A stretch of DNA of 64,000 bases from Bog-793 sp963785415 (GCA_963785415.1 CAWAVB010000001.1:1550001-1614000), one strand, 5' to 3'; positions 8,755 through 17,672 are shown, counted from the first letter of the stretch. The notes: generated by a model not told the origin, from the letters alone. Translations and numbers: made by a program.

Positions 8755-9684
8755 TCAGGGTGGCGTCGGCCGGTCGGGATCGGCCGCCGCGACGAGACGG
8801 GCCACGAGCACGGCGAGCCCGGGATCGTCGTTCAGTGACTCGGTGCGGGCGAAGCCGAGCCCGAGCTCGGCGGCGCGGTGTGCCGCGGCGATGTCGAGGT
8901 CGTAGCAGACCTCGAGGTGGTCCGAGGTGAAGCCGGCCGCACAGACGACCACGGCCCGGGTGCCCGCGTCGGCGACCTCGGTGAGGATCTCGGTGATGTC
9001 CGGGCCGAGCCACGGTTCCGCGGTACGTCCCGCGCTCTGCCAGCCGGTCCGCCACCTGTCGATCCCGCAACGCGCCGCGACGAGGGCCGCCGTCTCGGCG
9101 AGCTCATCGGGATAGCGGTCGCCGGACGAGATGATGCGTGCCGGGAGGCTGTGGGCCGTGAAGATGACCTCGACCTCGGATGGGTCCCGCACCGAAAGGG
9201 AGGCGAGCGCCGCCGACGTGCGGCGGGCGAGGAGCTCGACGAGTTCTGGTTCCGCGCCCCAGCGTTCGACGAACGCCGCGGGAAGGTTCCGGGCCGCGGC
9301 CCGTTCCCGCGCCCGGGCGAGGTACTCGCCGACGCTGCCGACGGAGTAGTGGGGGGCGAGGACGATCCCGACGATCGCCGTGGCGCTAGCCGCGGCGAGC
9401 TCGTCGATCGCGGCCTCGATCTTCGGATCGGAGTGCTTCGCGCCGTACACGGTGCGGAAATGCTCGGGCGCGACGGCCTCGAGCGCCCGCTCAACGGCAG
9501 CCACCTGCGCCGCCGTCTTCTCGGCGAGCGGCGAGACGCCGCCGATCGCCGCGTAGCGGGACCGGAGCTCGGCGAGCTGGGCCGCGCGCGGCGGACGGCC
9601 GTGCCGGATGTCGGTGTAGAAGGTCTCGACGTCGTCGGGACCGTTCGGCGTGCCGTACGCCATCAAGACGACGCCGGTCGTCAC
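8755..9684 (-). CDS. cpfC: Coproporphyrin ferrochelatase (CpfC/HemH)
   Basis: Inserts iron into coproporphyrin III. 309 residues, typical for the actinobacterial enzyme. Visible motifs: the N-terminal VVLMAYGTPNG, YRSRYAAIGGVSPL-type substrate loop, IFTAHSLP with the metal-site histidine, and CAAGFTSDHLEVCYDLD carrying the acidic residue that pairs with it. The GTG at 9684 is chosen because it sits 4 bases after the hemE stop and gives the conserved N-terminus; the longer open reading upstream is antisense-type sequence over hemE. Second gene of the hemE-cpfC-cgoX-lnt operon. Confidence 0.93.
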   Translation of the reverse strand: MTTGVVLMAYGTPNGPDDVETFYTDIRHGRPPRAAQLAELRSRYAAIGGVSPLAEKTAAQVAAVERALEAVAPEHFRTVYGAKHSDPKIEAAIDELAAASATAIVGIVLAPHYSVGSVGEYLARARERAAARNLPAAFVERWGAEPELVELLARRTSAALASLSVRDPSEVEVIFTAHSLPARIISSGDRYPDELAETAALVAARCGIDRWRTGWQSAGRTAEPWLGPDITEILTEVADAGTRAVVVCAAGFTSDHLEVCYDLDIAAAHRAAELGLGFARTESLNDDPGLAVLVARLVAAADPDRPTPP

Positions 9685-9688
9685 GGCG

Positions 9689-10729
9689 TCATCTTCCCGT
9701 CTCGGGGGCCGTCGAATGGACGAGCTCGACGAGGCGCTGCAGCACCTCCGGGTCGGTCTCCGGCAGGACGCCGTGGCCGAGGTTGAAGACGTGACCGGCG
9801 GCGGCCCGACCCTCTTCGAGGACGCGTCGGGCGGCCGCCAAGGCGGCCTCGGGACCGGCGAGACAGACCGCGGGGTCGAGATTGCCCTGCAGCGCGGTCC
9901 TCGGCCCGACGCGGGCCGCGGCGCGATCGAGCGGCACGCGCCAGTCGACGCCGACGACGTCAGCACCAGCGGCCGCCATCAGGTCGAGGACCTCGCCCGT
10001 ACCGACCCCGAACAAGATGCGGGGGACTCCGAGGGGCGCGAGACCCTCGAGGATCCGGCGGGTCGCCGGCAGGGCGAAATGCTCGTAATCGGCACGCGCA
10101 AGCCCGCCCACCCAGGTGTCAAAGAGTTGCACCGCGCCCGCCCCGGCCTCGACCTGGCTGCGTAGCGAGGCGAGCGCGATCCCGGCGAGCCGATCGACGA
10201 GCTGGAACCAGGTTCCCGTCTCGGAGTGCATCAACGCCTTCGTCCGCGCGAGGTCGCGGGAAGGCCCGCCCTCGACGAGATAGCTCGCGACCGTGAACGG
10301 CGCACCGGCGAAGCCGATGACGGGGACGTCGAGGCCGTCGACGGCCCGCAGGACCGCCTCGAGGACGAAGGGCGTGTCCGTCGCGGGATCGAACGGCCGA
10401 AGGCGGCCGAGGTCGGCGTCGGTGCGGAAGGGCGGTTCCACGACGGGCCCCGTGCCAGCGACGATCCCCACGCCACAGCCGATCGCGGCGTACGGAACCA
10501 TGATGTCGGAGAAGAGGATCGCGGCGTCCACGCCGTAGCGGCGCACCGGCTGGCAGGTGAGCTCGGCCGCAAGCTCCGGGTCGCGCACCGCTTCGAGGAT
10601 GCTCGTGTTGCCGCGACGCGCGCGGAACTCCGGGAGCGACCGCCCAGCCTGCCTCATGAACCAAACAGGCGTGCGCGTGACGGGTTGACACTGGCACGCG
10701 GCAAGGAAGTTCGAGCCGGCGACGGGCAC
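9689..10729 (-). CDS. hemE: Uroporphyrinogen III decarboxylase
   Basis: Removes four carboxyl groups from uroporphyrinogen III to give coproporphyrinogen III, the branch substrate for CgoX. 346 residues, normal length. Conserved features: TPVWFMRQAGRSLPEFR near residue 20 (substrate-binding Arg), FSDIMVP with the catalytic Asp, GFAGAPFTVASYL, and the C-terminal NLGHGVLPETDPE. GTG start at 10729; the ribosome site is weak (a TAGGGT about 10 bases upstream). It is the first gene of the minus-strand heme operon, with its promoter region between 10730 and the divergent VOC gene at 10865. Confidence 0.95.
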   Translation of the reverse strand: MPVAGSNFLAACQCQPVTRTPVWFMRQAGRSLPEFRARRGNTSILEAVRDPELAAELTCQPVRRYGVDAAILFSDIMVPYAAIGCGVGIVAGTGPVVEPPFRTDADLGRLRPFDPATDTPFVLEAVLRAVDGLDVPVIGFAGAPFTVASYLVEGGPSRDLARTKALMHSETGTWFQLVDRLAGIALASLRSQVEAGAGAVQLFDTWVGGLARADYEHFALPATRRILEGLAPLGVPRILFGVGTGEVLDLMAAAGADVVGVDWRVPLDRAAARVGPRTALQGNLDPAVCLAGPEAALAAARRVLEEGRAAAGHVFNLGHGVLPETDPEVLQRLVELVHSTAPETGR

Positions 10730-10864
10730 CCAATGACCCTACCGCTGGGGCAGCACGCCACTTCGGGGTCCGCGGTGTGCTGGACCCGTCCGCAGCCCGG
10801 ATCGGAACCGAGATCTGGTTCGCTCACGCTTTCCCGGCTGGTTCCGGGGCGTCATGATGTGCCC

Positions 10865-11236
10865 ATGATTGACCACATTTCAATTCAGTGCTCTGACGTC
10901 GCGAAGAGCATCGCGTTCTACGATGCCGTCCTAGCGCCGCTCGGCGGCGCGCGGGCGATGGACTTCGGAGAAGTCGTCGGTTTCGGTGTCGGCCAGAACC
11001 CCGAATTCTGGGTTGGTCCCGCCGTGAACGGCGAGGGGTTCCGGGAGTCCCACCTCGCCTTCCATGCTTCCGACCGGGCCGCGGTCCGCGCCTTCTTCGA
11101 CGCCGCCGTGGCACAGGGGGCCGAGGTCCTGCACGAACCCCGGCTCTGGCCCGAGTACCACCCCGGTTACTACGGCGCGTTCGTCCGCGATCCCGACGGG
11201 AACAACGTCGAGGCGGTCTGCCACCTTCCGGAGTAG
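10865..11236 (+). CDS. VOC-superfamily (glyoxalase/dioxygenase-like) protein
   Basis: A 123-residue single vicinal-oxygen-chelate module. It opens with the HISIQCSDVAKSIAFYDAVLAPLG strand-helix pattern, with a metal-type His at residue 4, and closes with YYGAFVRDPDGNNVEAVCH, where the Glu before AVCH sits at the usual metal position. Substrate cannot be told from sequence. ATG start; divergent from hemE with about 135 bases between. Transcribed alone. Confidence 0.87.
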   Translation: MIDHISIQCSDVAKSIAFYDAVLAPLGGARAMDFGEVVGFGVGQNPEFWVGPAVNGEGFRESHLAFHASDRAAVRAFFDAAVAQGAEVLHEPRLWPEYHPGYYGAFVRDPDGNNVEAVCHLPE

Positions 11237-11414
11237 AGCTTCCGCGCGGTCCAATCAGTTCGGGAGACGCTGTCGATAGCCGGGAGGTCGAGCGCCCAGA
11301 CGCGCTGCCGTGACGCCCGGCCCGGAATTGGCGCCAGGACTCGCCGTTCCGGGCCCAGCCGAGAAAGGAGGACCTCGCGGCCCCGTCGACTCACGGCGGT
11401 GGCCCGACGGACGG

Positions 11415-11487
11415 AGCCGGTGGTGGGACTCGAACCCACGACCTGACGATTACAAGTCGTCTGCGCTGCCAGCTGCGCCACACCGGC
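11415..11487 (-). tRNA. tRNA-Thr (TGT anticodon)
   Basis: 73-base cloverleaf on the minus strand. The acceptor arms GCCGGTG and CACCGGC pair perfectly, the anticodon loop reads CTTGTAA (anticodon TGT, decoding ACA), and the T-arm contains GTGGGTTCGAGTCCCAC. The 3' CCA is not encoded. Confidence 0.96.
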
Positions 11488-11746
11488 GATGACCACGAGC
11501 ATCGCGCCGCCATCGCGATCTCGCGGGAACGGGCTCCGCCCGTGAGAACCCCCGGAGGCGACCGACTGGACCCGCGCCCGCCCGGCTCGACTAGGCTCGT
11601 CGGTCGCACGACCAATCTACAAGTGTCATCACGTTGCGTCGCGCCCCGGCTCGCGTCCACCAAAATCGCAAATCCCCACGGTCTGCGATGCCACGCCGCC
11701 AGGGCGGGCGGACGCGTCACAGGTGCACGACAGGAAGGAAAGCCCG

Positions 11747-12931
11747 ATGCGGATCCTCGTTCTAGGGGGGGACGGCTACCTCGGATGGCCAACCGCACTT
11801 CACTTTTCCCAGGGCGGCCACGATGTTGGGGTCGTCGACAACCTCGTCCGCCGTCACTACGACGAGGAGATGGGCTCGAGCTCCCTCGTCCCGATCCGCC
11901 AGCTCCACCGGCGTGTCGCGACCTGGAAGGAAGTCAGCGGGCACACCATCACCCCTTTTATCGGGGACCTGGACGACTACCCATTCCTGTACGAGACGAT
12001 CCGATCTTTCGAGCCTGACTCGGTCGTGCACTTCGCCGAGCAGCGCAGCGCGCCGTATTCGATGATCGACCGGGCGCACGCCGTCTACACACAGGTGAAC
12101 AACGTCGTCGGCACGATCAACCTGCTCTACGCGATCGCCGAGCTCAATCCGAAGATCCACATCGTCAAGCTCGGCACGATGGGCGAGTACGGCACGCCGA
12201 ACATCGACATCGAAGAGGGCTACATCGAGATCACCCACAAGGGCCGGACCGACGTCCTGCCCTACCCGAAGCAGCCGGGCTCCTTCTACCACCTGTCCAA
12301 GGTGCACGACAGCCACAACATCCAGTTCGCCTGCCGGATCTGGGGCTTGCGTTCGACAGACCTCAACCAGGGCGTCGTCTACGGCCAGCAGACGCCGGAG
12401 ACCGAGATGCACCCCGACCTCGAGACCCGGTTCGACTACGACGGGGTCTTCGGGACGGTGCTCAACCGGTTCGCCGTGCAGGCCGCCGTCGGCTACCCGC
12501 TCACCGTCTACGGCAAGGGGGGCCAGACCCGCGGCATGCTCGACATCCGGGACACGCTCGCCTGCATCGAGCTCGCCTGCCTCAACCCGGCGGCCGCGGG
12601 TGAGTTCCGCGTCTTCAACCAGTTCACCGAGACTTTCTCGGTGATCCAGCTCGCCGAGTGGGTCAAGCGTGTCTCGCCGGTCCCGGTCACGATCGAGTCG
12701 ATCCCCGACCCCCGCGTCGAGAAGGAAGAGCACTACTACAACGCGATCGCGACGCACCTCCCCGACCTCGGGCTCAAGCCGCACCTGCTCACCGACGAGC
12801 ACGTCGCCTCGCTCGTCGAGCTGGCGATCAAGCACAAGAGCCGCGTCAACCCCGAGGCGATCCGGCCGACGGTCAACTGGCGGACGACGAAGTCCGAGGT
12901 GAGCGTCAGTGGAGGCGCGGTCGGCGAGTGA
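11747..12931 (+). CDS. sqdB: UDP-sulfoquinovose synthase (SQD1/SqdB type)
   Basis: NAD-dependent SDR enzyme that makes UDP-sulfoquinovose from UDP-glucose and sulfite, the head-group donor for sulfoquinovosyl diacylglycerol. 394 residues with near plant-like conservation: GGDGYLGWPTALH nucleotide loop at residue 8, VVDNLVRRHYDE, SAPYSMIDR, KLGTMGEYGTPNIDIEEG, the catalytic Tyr-Lys pair in SFYHLSKVHDSHN, STDLNQGVVYG and YGKGGQTRGMLDIRD. ATG chosen for the AGGAAGGAAAG ribosome site 6-8 bases upstream. No sulfolipid glycosyltransferase (SqdX/SQD2) lies next to it, so the final step must be encoded elsewhere or the sugar has another use. Confidence 0.94.
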   Translation: MRILVLGGDGYLGWPTALHFSQGGHDVGVVDNLVRRHYDEEMGSSSLVPIRQLHRRVATWKEVSGHTITPFIGDLDDYPFLYETIRSFEPDSVVHFAEQRSAPYSMIDRAHAVYTQVNNVVGTINLLYAIAELNPKIHIVKLGTMGEYGTPNIDIEEGYIEITHKGRTDVLPYPKQPGSFYHLSKVHDSHNIQFACRIWGLRSTDLNQGVVYGQQTPETEMHPDLETRFDYDGVFGTVLNRFAVQAAVGYPLTVYGKGGQTRGMLDIRDTLACIELACLNPAAAGEFRVFNQFTETFSVIQLAEWVKRVSPVPVTIESIPDPRVEKEEHYYNAIATHLPDLGLKPHLLTDEHVASLVELAIKHKSRVNPEAIRPTVNWRTTKSEVSVSGGAVGE

Positions 12932-12934
12932 CCC

Positions 12935-12957
12935 CCGGCGGCCGAAGCGTCCGCCGG
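12935..12957 (+). terminator. Possible terminator hairpin after sqdB
   Basis: A 7-bp inverted repeat (CCGGCGG and CCGCCGG, 9-base loop) begins about four bases after the sqdB stop. There is no T tract, so it is only a weak terminator candidate. Confidence 0.35.
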
Positions 12958-13000
12958 CAACTCCTGAACCGGTCGTCATCCGACCGCTAGCGTCGGCGTG

Positions 13001-14326
13001 ATGCCTGATCGACGCGGCCGCGGTGCGCTGCCGTCTTCGCGGCGCGACCGCTGGCGAGTCGTCATCGTCGTCGTGGTCGTCCTTCTCGTGGTGCTCTTCG
13101 TCGGCGAGGTCATCGACCAGGTCGTCGACACGTCGTCCGGCGTCGGCAAGCGGACGGACAAGACCTGGGTTGCCGCCACGACGACCATCGTCGACGAGTC
13201 GGACACCCTCACTTCGACGCTCCACGCCATCAGGGCCCATGCGACCGATGCGGCGGAATTCGACCGGGTCACCCTCGAGTTCGCCCTCGGGGAGCTGACG
13301 CGAGGCACGACGACCGACGAGACCACGTACCAGTCGCTCGGGCTCGCCGCCCCTTCGCCGGGAGCAGGCGCGCTCATGGCCGGGGTGCTCCGGCTGCGGC
13401 GTGAAGGGGCGGCAGATCTCGCCCGCGGCATCGAGCTCGCGACGTCGGCGCGGACCGGTTCATCCCCGCTGCCGCGGGCGACGAAGCTCCTTGAGACGGC
13501 CGGATCGTGCTTCATCGCCGCGGACGCGGGGTATCACGCGCTCGTCGTGTCGCTCCGCGGCGACGTCAACGCGCGCTCCCTGCCGTCGTCGGCCTGGGTC
13601 CAGACGCCCGGCGTCTGGTCGGCGGCGTCGGCGGGCGCCTGGGTGAATGCGCTGCGGTCCGCGTCGAGCCTGGCGTTCGCGCCCGCGATCTCGATCGTTG
13701 CCGTGACCCTGGAGCCGCCGCCCCTCGAGATCACCGGGCTTCCGACGACGACGACCACGACGACCACGACGACGACGCTGCCCACGACGACCACGACGAT
13801 CGCCGCGGCCACGACTTCAACGACCGTTGCGACGACCACGACTGTCCCTGCCGCGAAGGGCCACGCCCGTCGGCAACAGCCCGCGACGACGACCTCGACG
13901 ACGACGACCTCGACGACGACCGCGTCAACGGGATCCTCGAAGCCGGCGGGCAACAGAGCGACCACGACGACGACCACGCTTCCGCTCGTGACGACGTCCC
14001 TGCAGATCCCGCCCTCGGGCTCGACCTCGGTCGTTGCCGCGACGACGCGGCTCGAGGTCGTCGTCATCGTGAAGAACACGGGTGACACCACGGCCCACGG
14101 GGCCAACGTGATCGCCGTGCTCGAGCCCTCGAACTCCTCCCACACCGGTGCCGCGAGGGTCAGCTGCCGCCACAAGCTCAGCGTGCTCGCACCCGGGGTC
14201 TCGGAGTACGTCGTCATGCCGAAGCTCGCCGTCAAGCACGCAACGGGTTACGAGCTCGTCGTCACGGCCCGGATCCCGGGCGGTCCCCCGGACACGCGCT
14301 CGATTGCGCTCTACGTCTCGATCTGA
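13001..14326 (+). CDS. Membrane-anchored protein with threonine-rich stalk, unknown function
   Basis: A 441-residue protein not matched to a known family. A basic N-terminus is followed by one strong membrane helix (VVIVVVVVLLVVLFVGEVI, about 21-39) and a globular region to about residue 245. Then comes a low-complexity stalk, roughly residues 247-330, made largely of Thr with Ser, Ala and Pro, and a C-terminal beta-rich domain (LEVVVIVKNTGDTTAHGANV onward) resembling CARDB/Ig-like modules. Topology suggests a single-pass surface protein with an outer domain held away from the membrane. The stalk is coded by ACG/ACC triplet repeats. Starts at ATG 13001, one codon after an alternative GTG. Confidence 0.7.
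   Translation: MPDRRGRGALPSSRRDRWRVVIVVVVVLLVVLFVGEVIDQVVDTSSGVGKRTDKTWVAATTTIVDESDTLTSTLHAIRAHATDAAEFDRVTLEFALGELTRGTTTDETTYQSLGLAAPSPGAGALMAGVLRLRREGAADLARGIELATSARTGSSPLPRATKLLETAGSCFIAADAGYHALVVSLRGDVNARSLPSSAWVQTPGVWSAASAGAWVNALRSASSLAFAPAISIVAVTLEPPPLEITGLPTTTTTTTTTTTLPTTTTTIAAATTSTTVATTTTVPAAKGHARRQQPATTTSTTTTSTTTASTGSSKPAGNRATTTTTTLPLVTTSLQIPPSGSTSVVAATTRLEVVVIVKNTGDTTAHGANVIAVLEPSNSSHTGAARVSCRHKLSVLAPGVSEYVVMPKLAVKHATGYELVVTARIPGGPPDTRSIALYVSI
13742..13980 (+). repeat. ACG/ACC triplet repeat tracts coding a Thr-rich stalk
   Basis: Several runs of ACG and ACC codons (main runs about 13743-13800, 13880-13925 and 13957-13980), interrupted by Ala, Ser and Val codons. Such tracts can change length by slippage in steps of three without breaking the frame. 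Confidence 0.75.
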
Positions 14327-14341
14327 GCTGGCGCCCGCGCT

Positions 14342-15607
14342 TCAGGCTTCCTCTGGCGGCTCGGGCTCGCGGTCGGACTGATCCCACCACGCCCGTTCGG
14401 CGCGTTCGATGACCTCGCGGACCGGGCGTCCCGTGCGGCGGGCGAGCTCGGCGGCGTCGTCGTGTTCGACCTTCGCCCGTCCTGCGCTCACCTTCACGCG
14501 GATCGGTGTGCCATCGAGATCGACGTGGTCGAGGCGCCTGGGGGCGGCCATCCGACCGACCTCGACAACACGCACGCCCAGTGAACCGGTTTCGCCGGTG
14601 AGCACCGCACAGAGCTGCTCGACGAGGGCCCGGTCGGCGAGGACGCTGAGGACGTGGCCGGGTCGCCCCTTTTTCATGACGACCGGTGTGACCCAGGCGT
14701 CGTTCGCCCCGGCTTCGAGAAGGGCACGAAGCGCGTCGGCGAGCTGCTCGCCCGTCGCATCGTCGAGGTTCGCCTCGAGCAATGTGAGCGGCTGGCCGTG
14801 CCGCGTGCCGGCGGGCGCCTCGCTCGTGGCGCGCCAGCCGATCACGACCTGGGTGCAGTTCGGCAATCCGTCGATCTCGCGCGACCCGGCACCGTAACCG
14901 GTCGAGTCGACGATCATCGGTGGCATCGGGCCGTACCCGGTCGCCATCGCGGCGAGGATCGCCGCGCCCGTCGGGGTGGTCAGCTCGACATTGATGTCGC
15001 GTCCCCAGACCGGCACGTCCTCGAGGAGACCGAGGACGGCGGGGGTCGGGTTCGGCAGCAGGCCGTGGCTCGTGCGCACGACGCCGTTCCCCATGGCGAC
15101 CGGGCTCGAGAGCACCTCGTCGATGCCGAGCACCTCGAGCGCGGCGGCCGTGCCGACGACGTCGACGATCGTGTCGTGGCCGCCGACCTCGTGGAAATGG
15201 ACCTGGCTCGTCGGGCGCCGGTGGAGCCGGCCCTCGACCTCGGCGAGCGCCGAGAAGGCCGCGACGGCGCGGTCACGGACGCGGGGGGGCAGTTTCGCCT
15301 CGTCGAGGATGCCGAGAATGTGGGGGAAGGTCCGCACGACGCTTGTCTCGTTCACGGTGACGATGACCTGCGTGGCGGCAACGCCACCACGCAGCACGGG
15401 GACCGGTTCGAGGGACCACCCCTCGATGGCGAGCCTCGCGAGCAGGCCGCGAACCTCTGCGACGTCGGCCCCCGCGTCGATGAGGCTCCCGAGCGCCATG
15501 TCGCCGGCGATGCCGGCGAAACAGTGGAACCACGCGATCCGGGGCCCGCGGGCCGCGACCTTCGTTCCGGCGGGGCCGCGATCGCGTTTGGGGGTGTCGT
15601 CGCTCAC
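14342..15607 (-). CDS. larC: Nickel-pincer cofactor nickel insertase LarC
   Basis: LarC inserts nickel into pyridinium-3,5-bisthiocarboxylic acid mononucleotide to form the NPN cofactor. 421 residues. Family motifs include WFHCFAGIAGDMALGSLIDAG at the N-terminus, VHFHEVGGHDTIVDVVG, TTPTGAAIL, DSTGYGAGSR, EANLDDATGE and VMKKGRPGHVLS. In some lactobacilli LarC is made from two frames by programmed frameshifting; here it is a single continuous frame. The GTG start overlaps the larB stop as GTGA, so the two are translationally coupled. Convergent with the Thr-rich protein gene, only 15 bases away. Confidence 0.93.
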   Translation of the reverse strand: MSDDTPKRDRGPAGTKVAARGPRIAWFHCFAGIAGDMALGSLIDAGADVAEVRGLLARLAIEGWSLEPVPVLRGGVAATQVIVTVNETSVVRTFPHILGILDEAKLPPRVRDRAVAAFSALAEVEGRLHRRPTSQVHFHEVGGHDTIVDVVGTAAALEVLGIDEVLSSPVAMGNGVVRTSHGLLPNPTPAVLGLLEDVPVWGRDINVELTTPTGAAILAAMATGYGPMPPMIVDSTGYGAGSREIDGLPNCTQVVIGWRATSEAPAGTRHGQPLTLLEANLDDATGEQLADALRALLEAGANDAWVTPVVMKKGRPGHVLSVLADRALVEQLCAVLTGETGSLGVRVVEVGRMAAPRRLDHVDLDGTPIRVKVSAGRAKVEHDDAAELARRTGRPVREVIERAERAWWDQSDREPEPPEEA

Positions 15608-16362
15608 CGGAGTGCCCGGGTGACCGCGCATGCCGCGCCGAAGCCGTTGTCGATGCCCACGACCGTAATCCCCGGAGCGCACGAGGCGAGCATTGCCAGC
15701 AAGGCCGTCACGCCTTCGAGGGAGGAACCGTAGCCGACGCTCGTCGGGACGGCGATGACCGGCGCCGGCGAGATGCCTCCAACGACGCTGGGGAGCGCGC
15801 CCTCCATGCCCGCAACGACGACGACCGCGTCGCAACTCGCGATCTCGGACGCGTTGGCGAGGAGGCGATGAATCCCGGCGACGCCGCTGTCGGCGATGAG
15901 GGTCGGCGAGAATCCGAACGCCGTGAGCGTCGCGATGCACTCGTGCGCGACCGGGAGGTCGGCAGTCCCCGCCGTGACGACGACGACGCGCTCGGACCGC
16001 AGCGGAGCCGGACGCCAGCCGACCATGAACATCGTGGCCGGATCGGCCAGTCCCGGCGTCACGGCGCCCCCAGGGCAGCGTTCGAGCGTGGTGGCGACCT
16101 GTTCGCGGTCGGCCCGGGTGAGAAGAACCGGCCCAGATCCGTGTTCGAGCATCTCGGCGACGATCGCGGCGCACTGCCCGGCCGTCTTGCCCTGGCCGAG
16201 AACAGCTTCGGGCAGACCCTGGCGCAACGGTCGATGGTGGTCGACGCGCGCGAACTCGAGGTCGGCGAAGGGGAGGCGACGGAGACGCTCAACAGCGGCT
16301 TCGGGCTCGACGCTTCCATTCCGAACCCCGTCGATGAGTTCGGACAGCTCGTTGTCGTCCAT
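15604..16362 (-). CDS. larB: Pyridinium-3,5-biscarboxylic acid mononucleotide synthase LarB
   Basis: LarB carboxylates nicotinic acid adenine dinucleotide and releases the mononucleotide, the first step of NPN cofactor synthesis. 252 residues: an N-terminal helical part, then a PurE-like core with VVVVTAGTADLPVAHE, ADSGVAGIHRL, VVVAGMEGALPSVVGG and AVPTSVGYGSS. ATG at 16362 chosen for the AGGATAGAG ribosome site; the 15 extra codons upstream look untranslated. First gene of larB-larC; the third enzyme, larE, is about 31 kb away in this window. No lactate racemase (larA) is present here. Confidence 0.93.
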   Translation of the reverse strand: MDDNELSELIDGVRNGSVEPEAAVERLRRLPFADLEFARVDHHRPLRQGLPEAVLGQGKTAGQCAAIVAEMLEHGSGPVLLTRADREQVATTLERCPGGAVTPGLADPATMFMVGWRPAPLRSERVVVVTAGTADLPVAHECIATLTAFGFSPTLIADSGVAGIHRLLANASEIASCDAVVVVAGMEGALPSVVGGISPAPVIAVPTSVGYGSSLEGVTALLAMLASCAPGITVVGIDNGFGAACAVTRALR

Positions 16363-16563
16363 CGCGTTCTCTATCCTGCCAGCACCGTCCCCGACAGCGT
16401 GCGACACGGAGGCGGGACCGAATCAACCAGGCGAGCAAGGCGGAAAACCGGCTCAGTGCGTACCGCAGTCCGAGCTTGGCAGTGGCGTGACGCGATACTG
16501 GCTTCGCTCTCTGGCTGCATTGTTCCTTCGGGAAGCGATCCGGTCCCGGCTAGCGTCGCCCCG

Positions 16564-16647
16564 GGAGGGATGGCAGAGCGGACGATTGTGACGGTCTTGA
16601 AAACCGTTGGGCCACGAGCCCCGTGGGTTCGAATCCCACTCCCTCCG
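16564..16647 (+). tRNA. tRNA-Ser (TGA anticodon)
   Basis: 84-base cloverleaf with a long variable arm, typical of serine tRNA. Acceptor arms GGAGGGA and TCCCTCC pair perfectly, the anticodon loop CTTGAAA gives anticodon TGA, and the T-arm contains GTGGGTTCGAATCCCAC. CCA is not encoded. Confidence 0.95.
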
Positions 16648-16748
16648 CCGGCTCGCCGAGGCACACAGCCCGTCCCAGTGCGCGTCGAGGGCGCTCTCGT
16701 TGTGGGCGGGGACGATCGCCCATGAAGGACCGAACCTTGGCACGATCG

Positions 16749-17495
16749 TCAGAACCAGTGGAACCACGGATGCCCGTGGCGCCACACCACCAGGAAGACC
16801 TTCCCGATGATGTGGGACGCCGGCACGGCACCCCAGACCCGGCTGTCCGATGAGTCCCCCCGGCAGTCGCCGAGGACGAAGTAGGAGTTGGCAGGAACCA
16901 CGGTCGTGCGGATGTTGAGACTGGGCTCGAAACACCCCGGAACCTTCTTGAGGTCGGGGAGCCACGGTTCGGCGAGTGGCTCACCGCTGATCAGCACGAC
17001 GTCACCCCTTGACGAGACCGTCTCGCCCGGCAGACCGATCACGCGTTTCACGAGGTCCGAAGGACCTGAGAGATCCGTGTCCCGAGCTACGCGCCGGAAG
17101 ACGATGATGTCGCCGCGTTGGATGTCGCGCGAGACGACCGGCAGCTTGTCGACGAGGATGCGGTCTCCGACCTGCAGCGTCGGCGTCATCGACTTTGAGG
17201 GGACGTAGAACGTCTGGACGACGTAGGTCCTGACGAGTACCGCCAGGCCGACAGCACCGACGGCGATCGCGATCCAGCTCAAGGCGTGCAGTCGGAGAGA
17301 CTGTCGCTTCCGTCGCCGCTCCTCGCCGAAGGCACGAGCTTCTGCCCGGATCGATTCCTCGCTCTCGAGGATCCAGCTCCCCTCGGCCCCGTGTGGGGAC
17401 GCGTCCGCGGCGGTTTCGGTCGCAGTCGGCTGGAACTGCACCGGCGGATCGAGGTCTGTCACGGTCTGCGATGCGAGCGTGCCCCATCGCGACAC
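16749..17495 (-). CDS. lepB: Signal peptidase I
   Basis: Membrane serine protease that removes signal peptides from exported proteins. 248 residues: a hydrophilic cytoplasmic N-terminus, one membrane helix (about 72-93, WIAIAVGAVGLAVLVRTYVV), the nucleophile Ser in VPSKSMTPTLQVGD, the general-base Lys in DLVKRVIGLPGE, and the C-terminal GDCRGDSSDSRVWGAV box. The N-terminal 65 residues are longer than in minimal enzymes, so the true start may be an internal GTG (VTDLDPP); GTG 17495 is used here. The gene lies between tRNA-Ser and tRNA-Thr. Confidence 0.93.
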   Translation of the reverse strand: MSRWGTLASQTVTDLDPPVQFQPTATETAADASPHGAEGSWILESEESIRAEARAFGEERRRKRQSLRLHALSWIAIAVGAVGLAVLVRTYVVQTFYVPSKSMTPTLQVGDRILVDKLPVVSRDIQRGDIIVFRRVARDTDLSGPSDLVKRVIGLPGETVSSRGDVVLISGEPLAEPWLPDLKKVPGCFEPSLNIRTTVVPANSYFVLGDCRGDSSDSRVWGAVPASHIIGKVFLVVWRHGHPWFHWF

Positions 17496-17672
17496 ACTGG
17501 AGCCGTGGGGTCGAGGGACCGCATTTCCGCCAGACTAGGACGCCTTCGACGCGCCGCGGTGACGAGACTCGCCGTCTCGGCGGAACCCGGTGTCGCCGGA
17601 CTCATGGGCGGCGCCGAGCGCGTACGATAACCGCGCCGCGCATCGGGCAAAGGGACGAAGATGCGCGGGATT

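Noticed and set aside
11310..11492. Open frame on the plus strand with an AAAGGAGG-like site
   Set aside because: Its second half is the antisense of tRNA-Thr, and no start codon lies at the right distance from the Shine-Dalgarno-like sequence.
13742..13980. CRISPR-like repeats
   Set aside because: The repeats are short codon runs inside a coding frame without spacers; the 36-bp units at 29780-29851 are also coding repeats. No CRISPR array or cas gene is seen.
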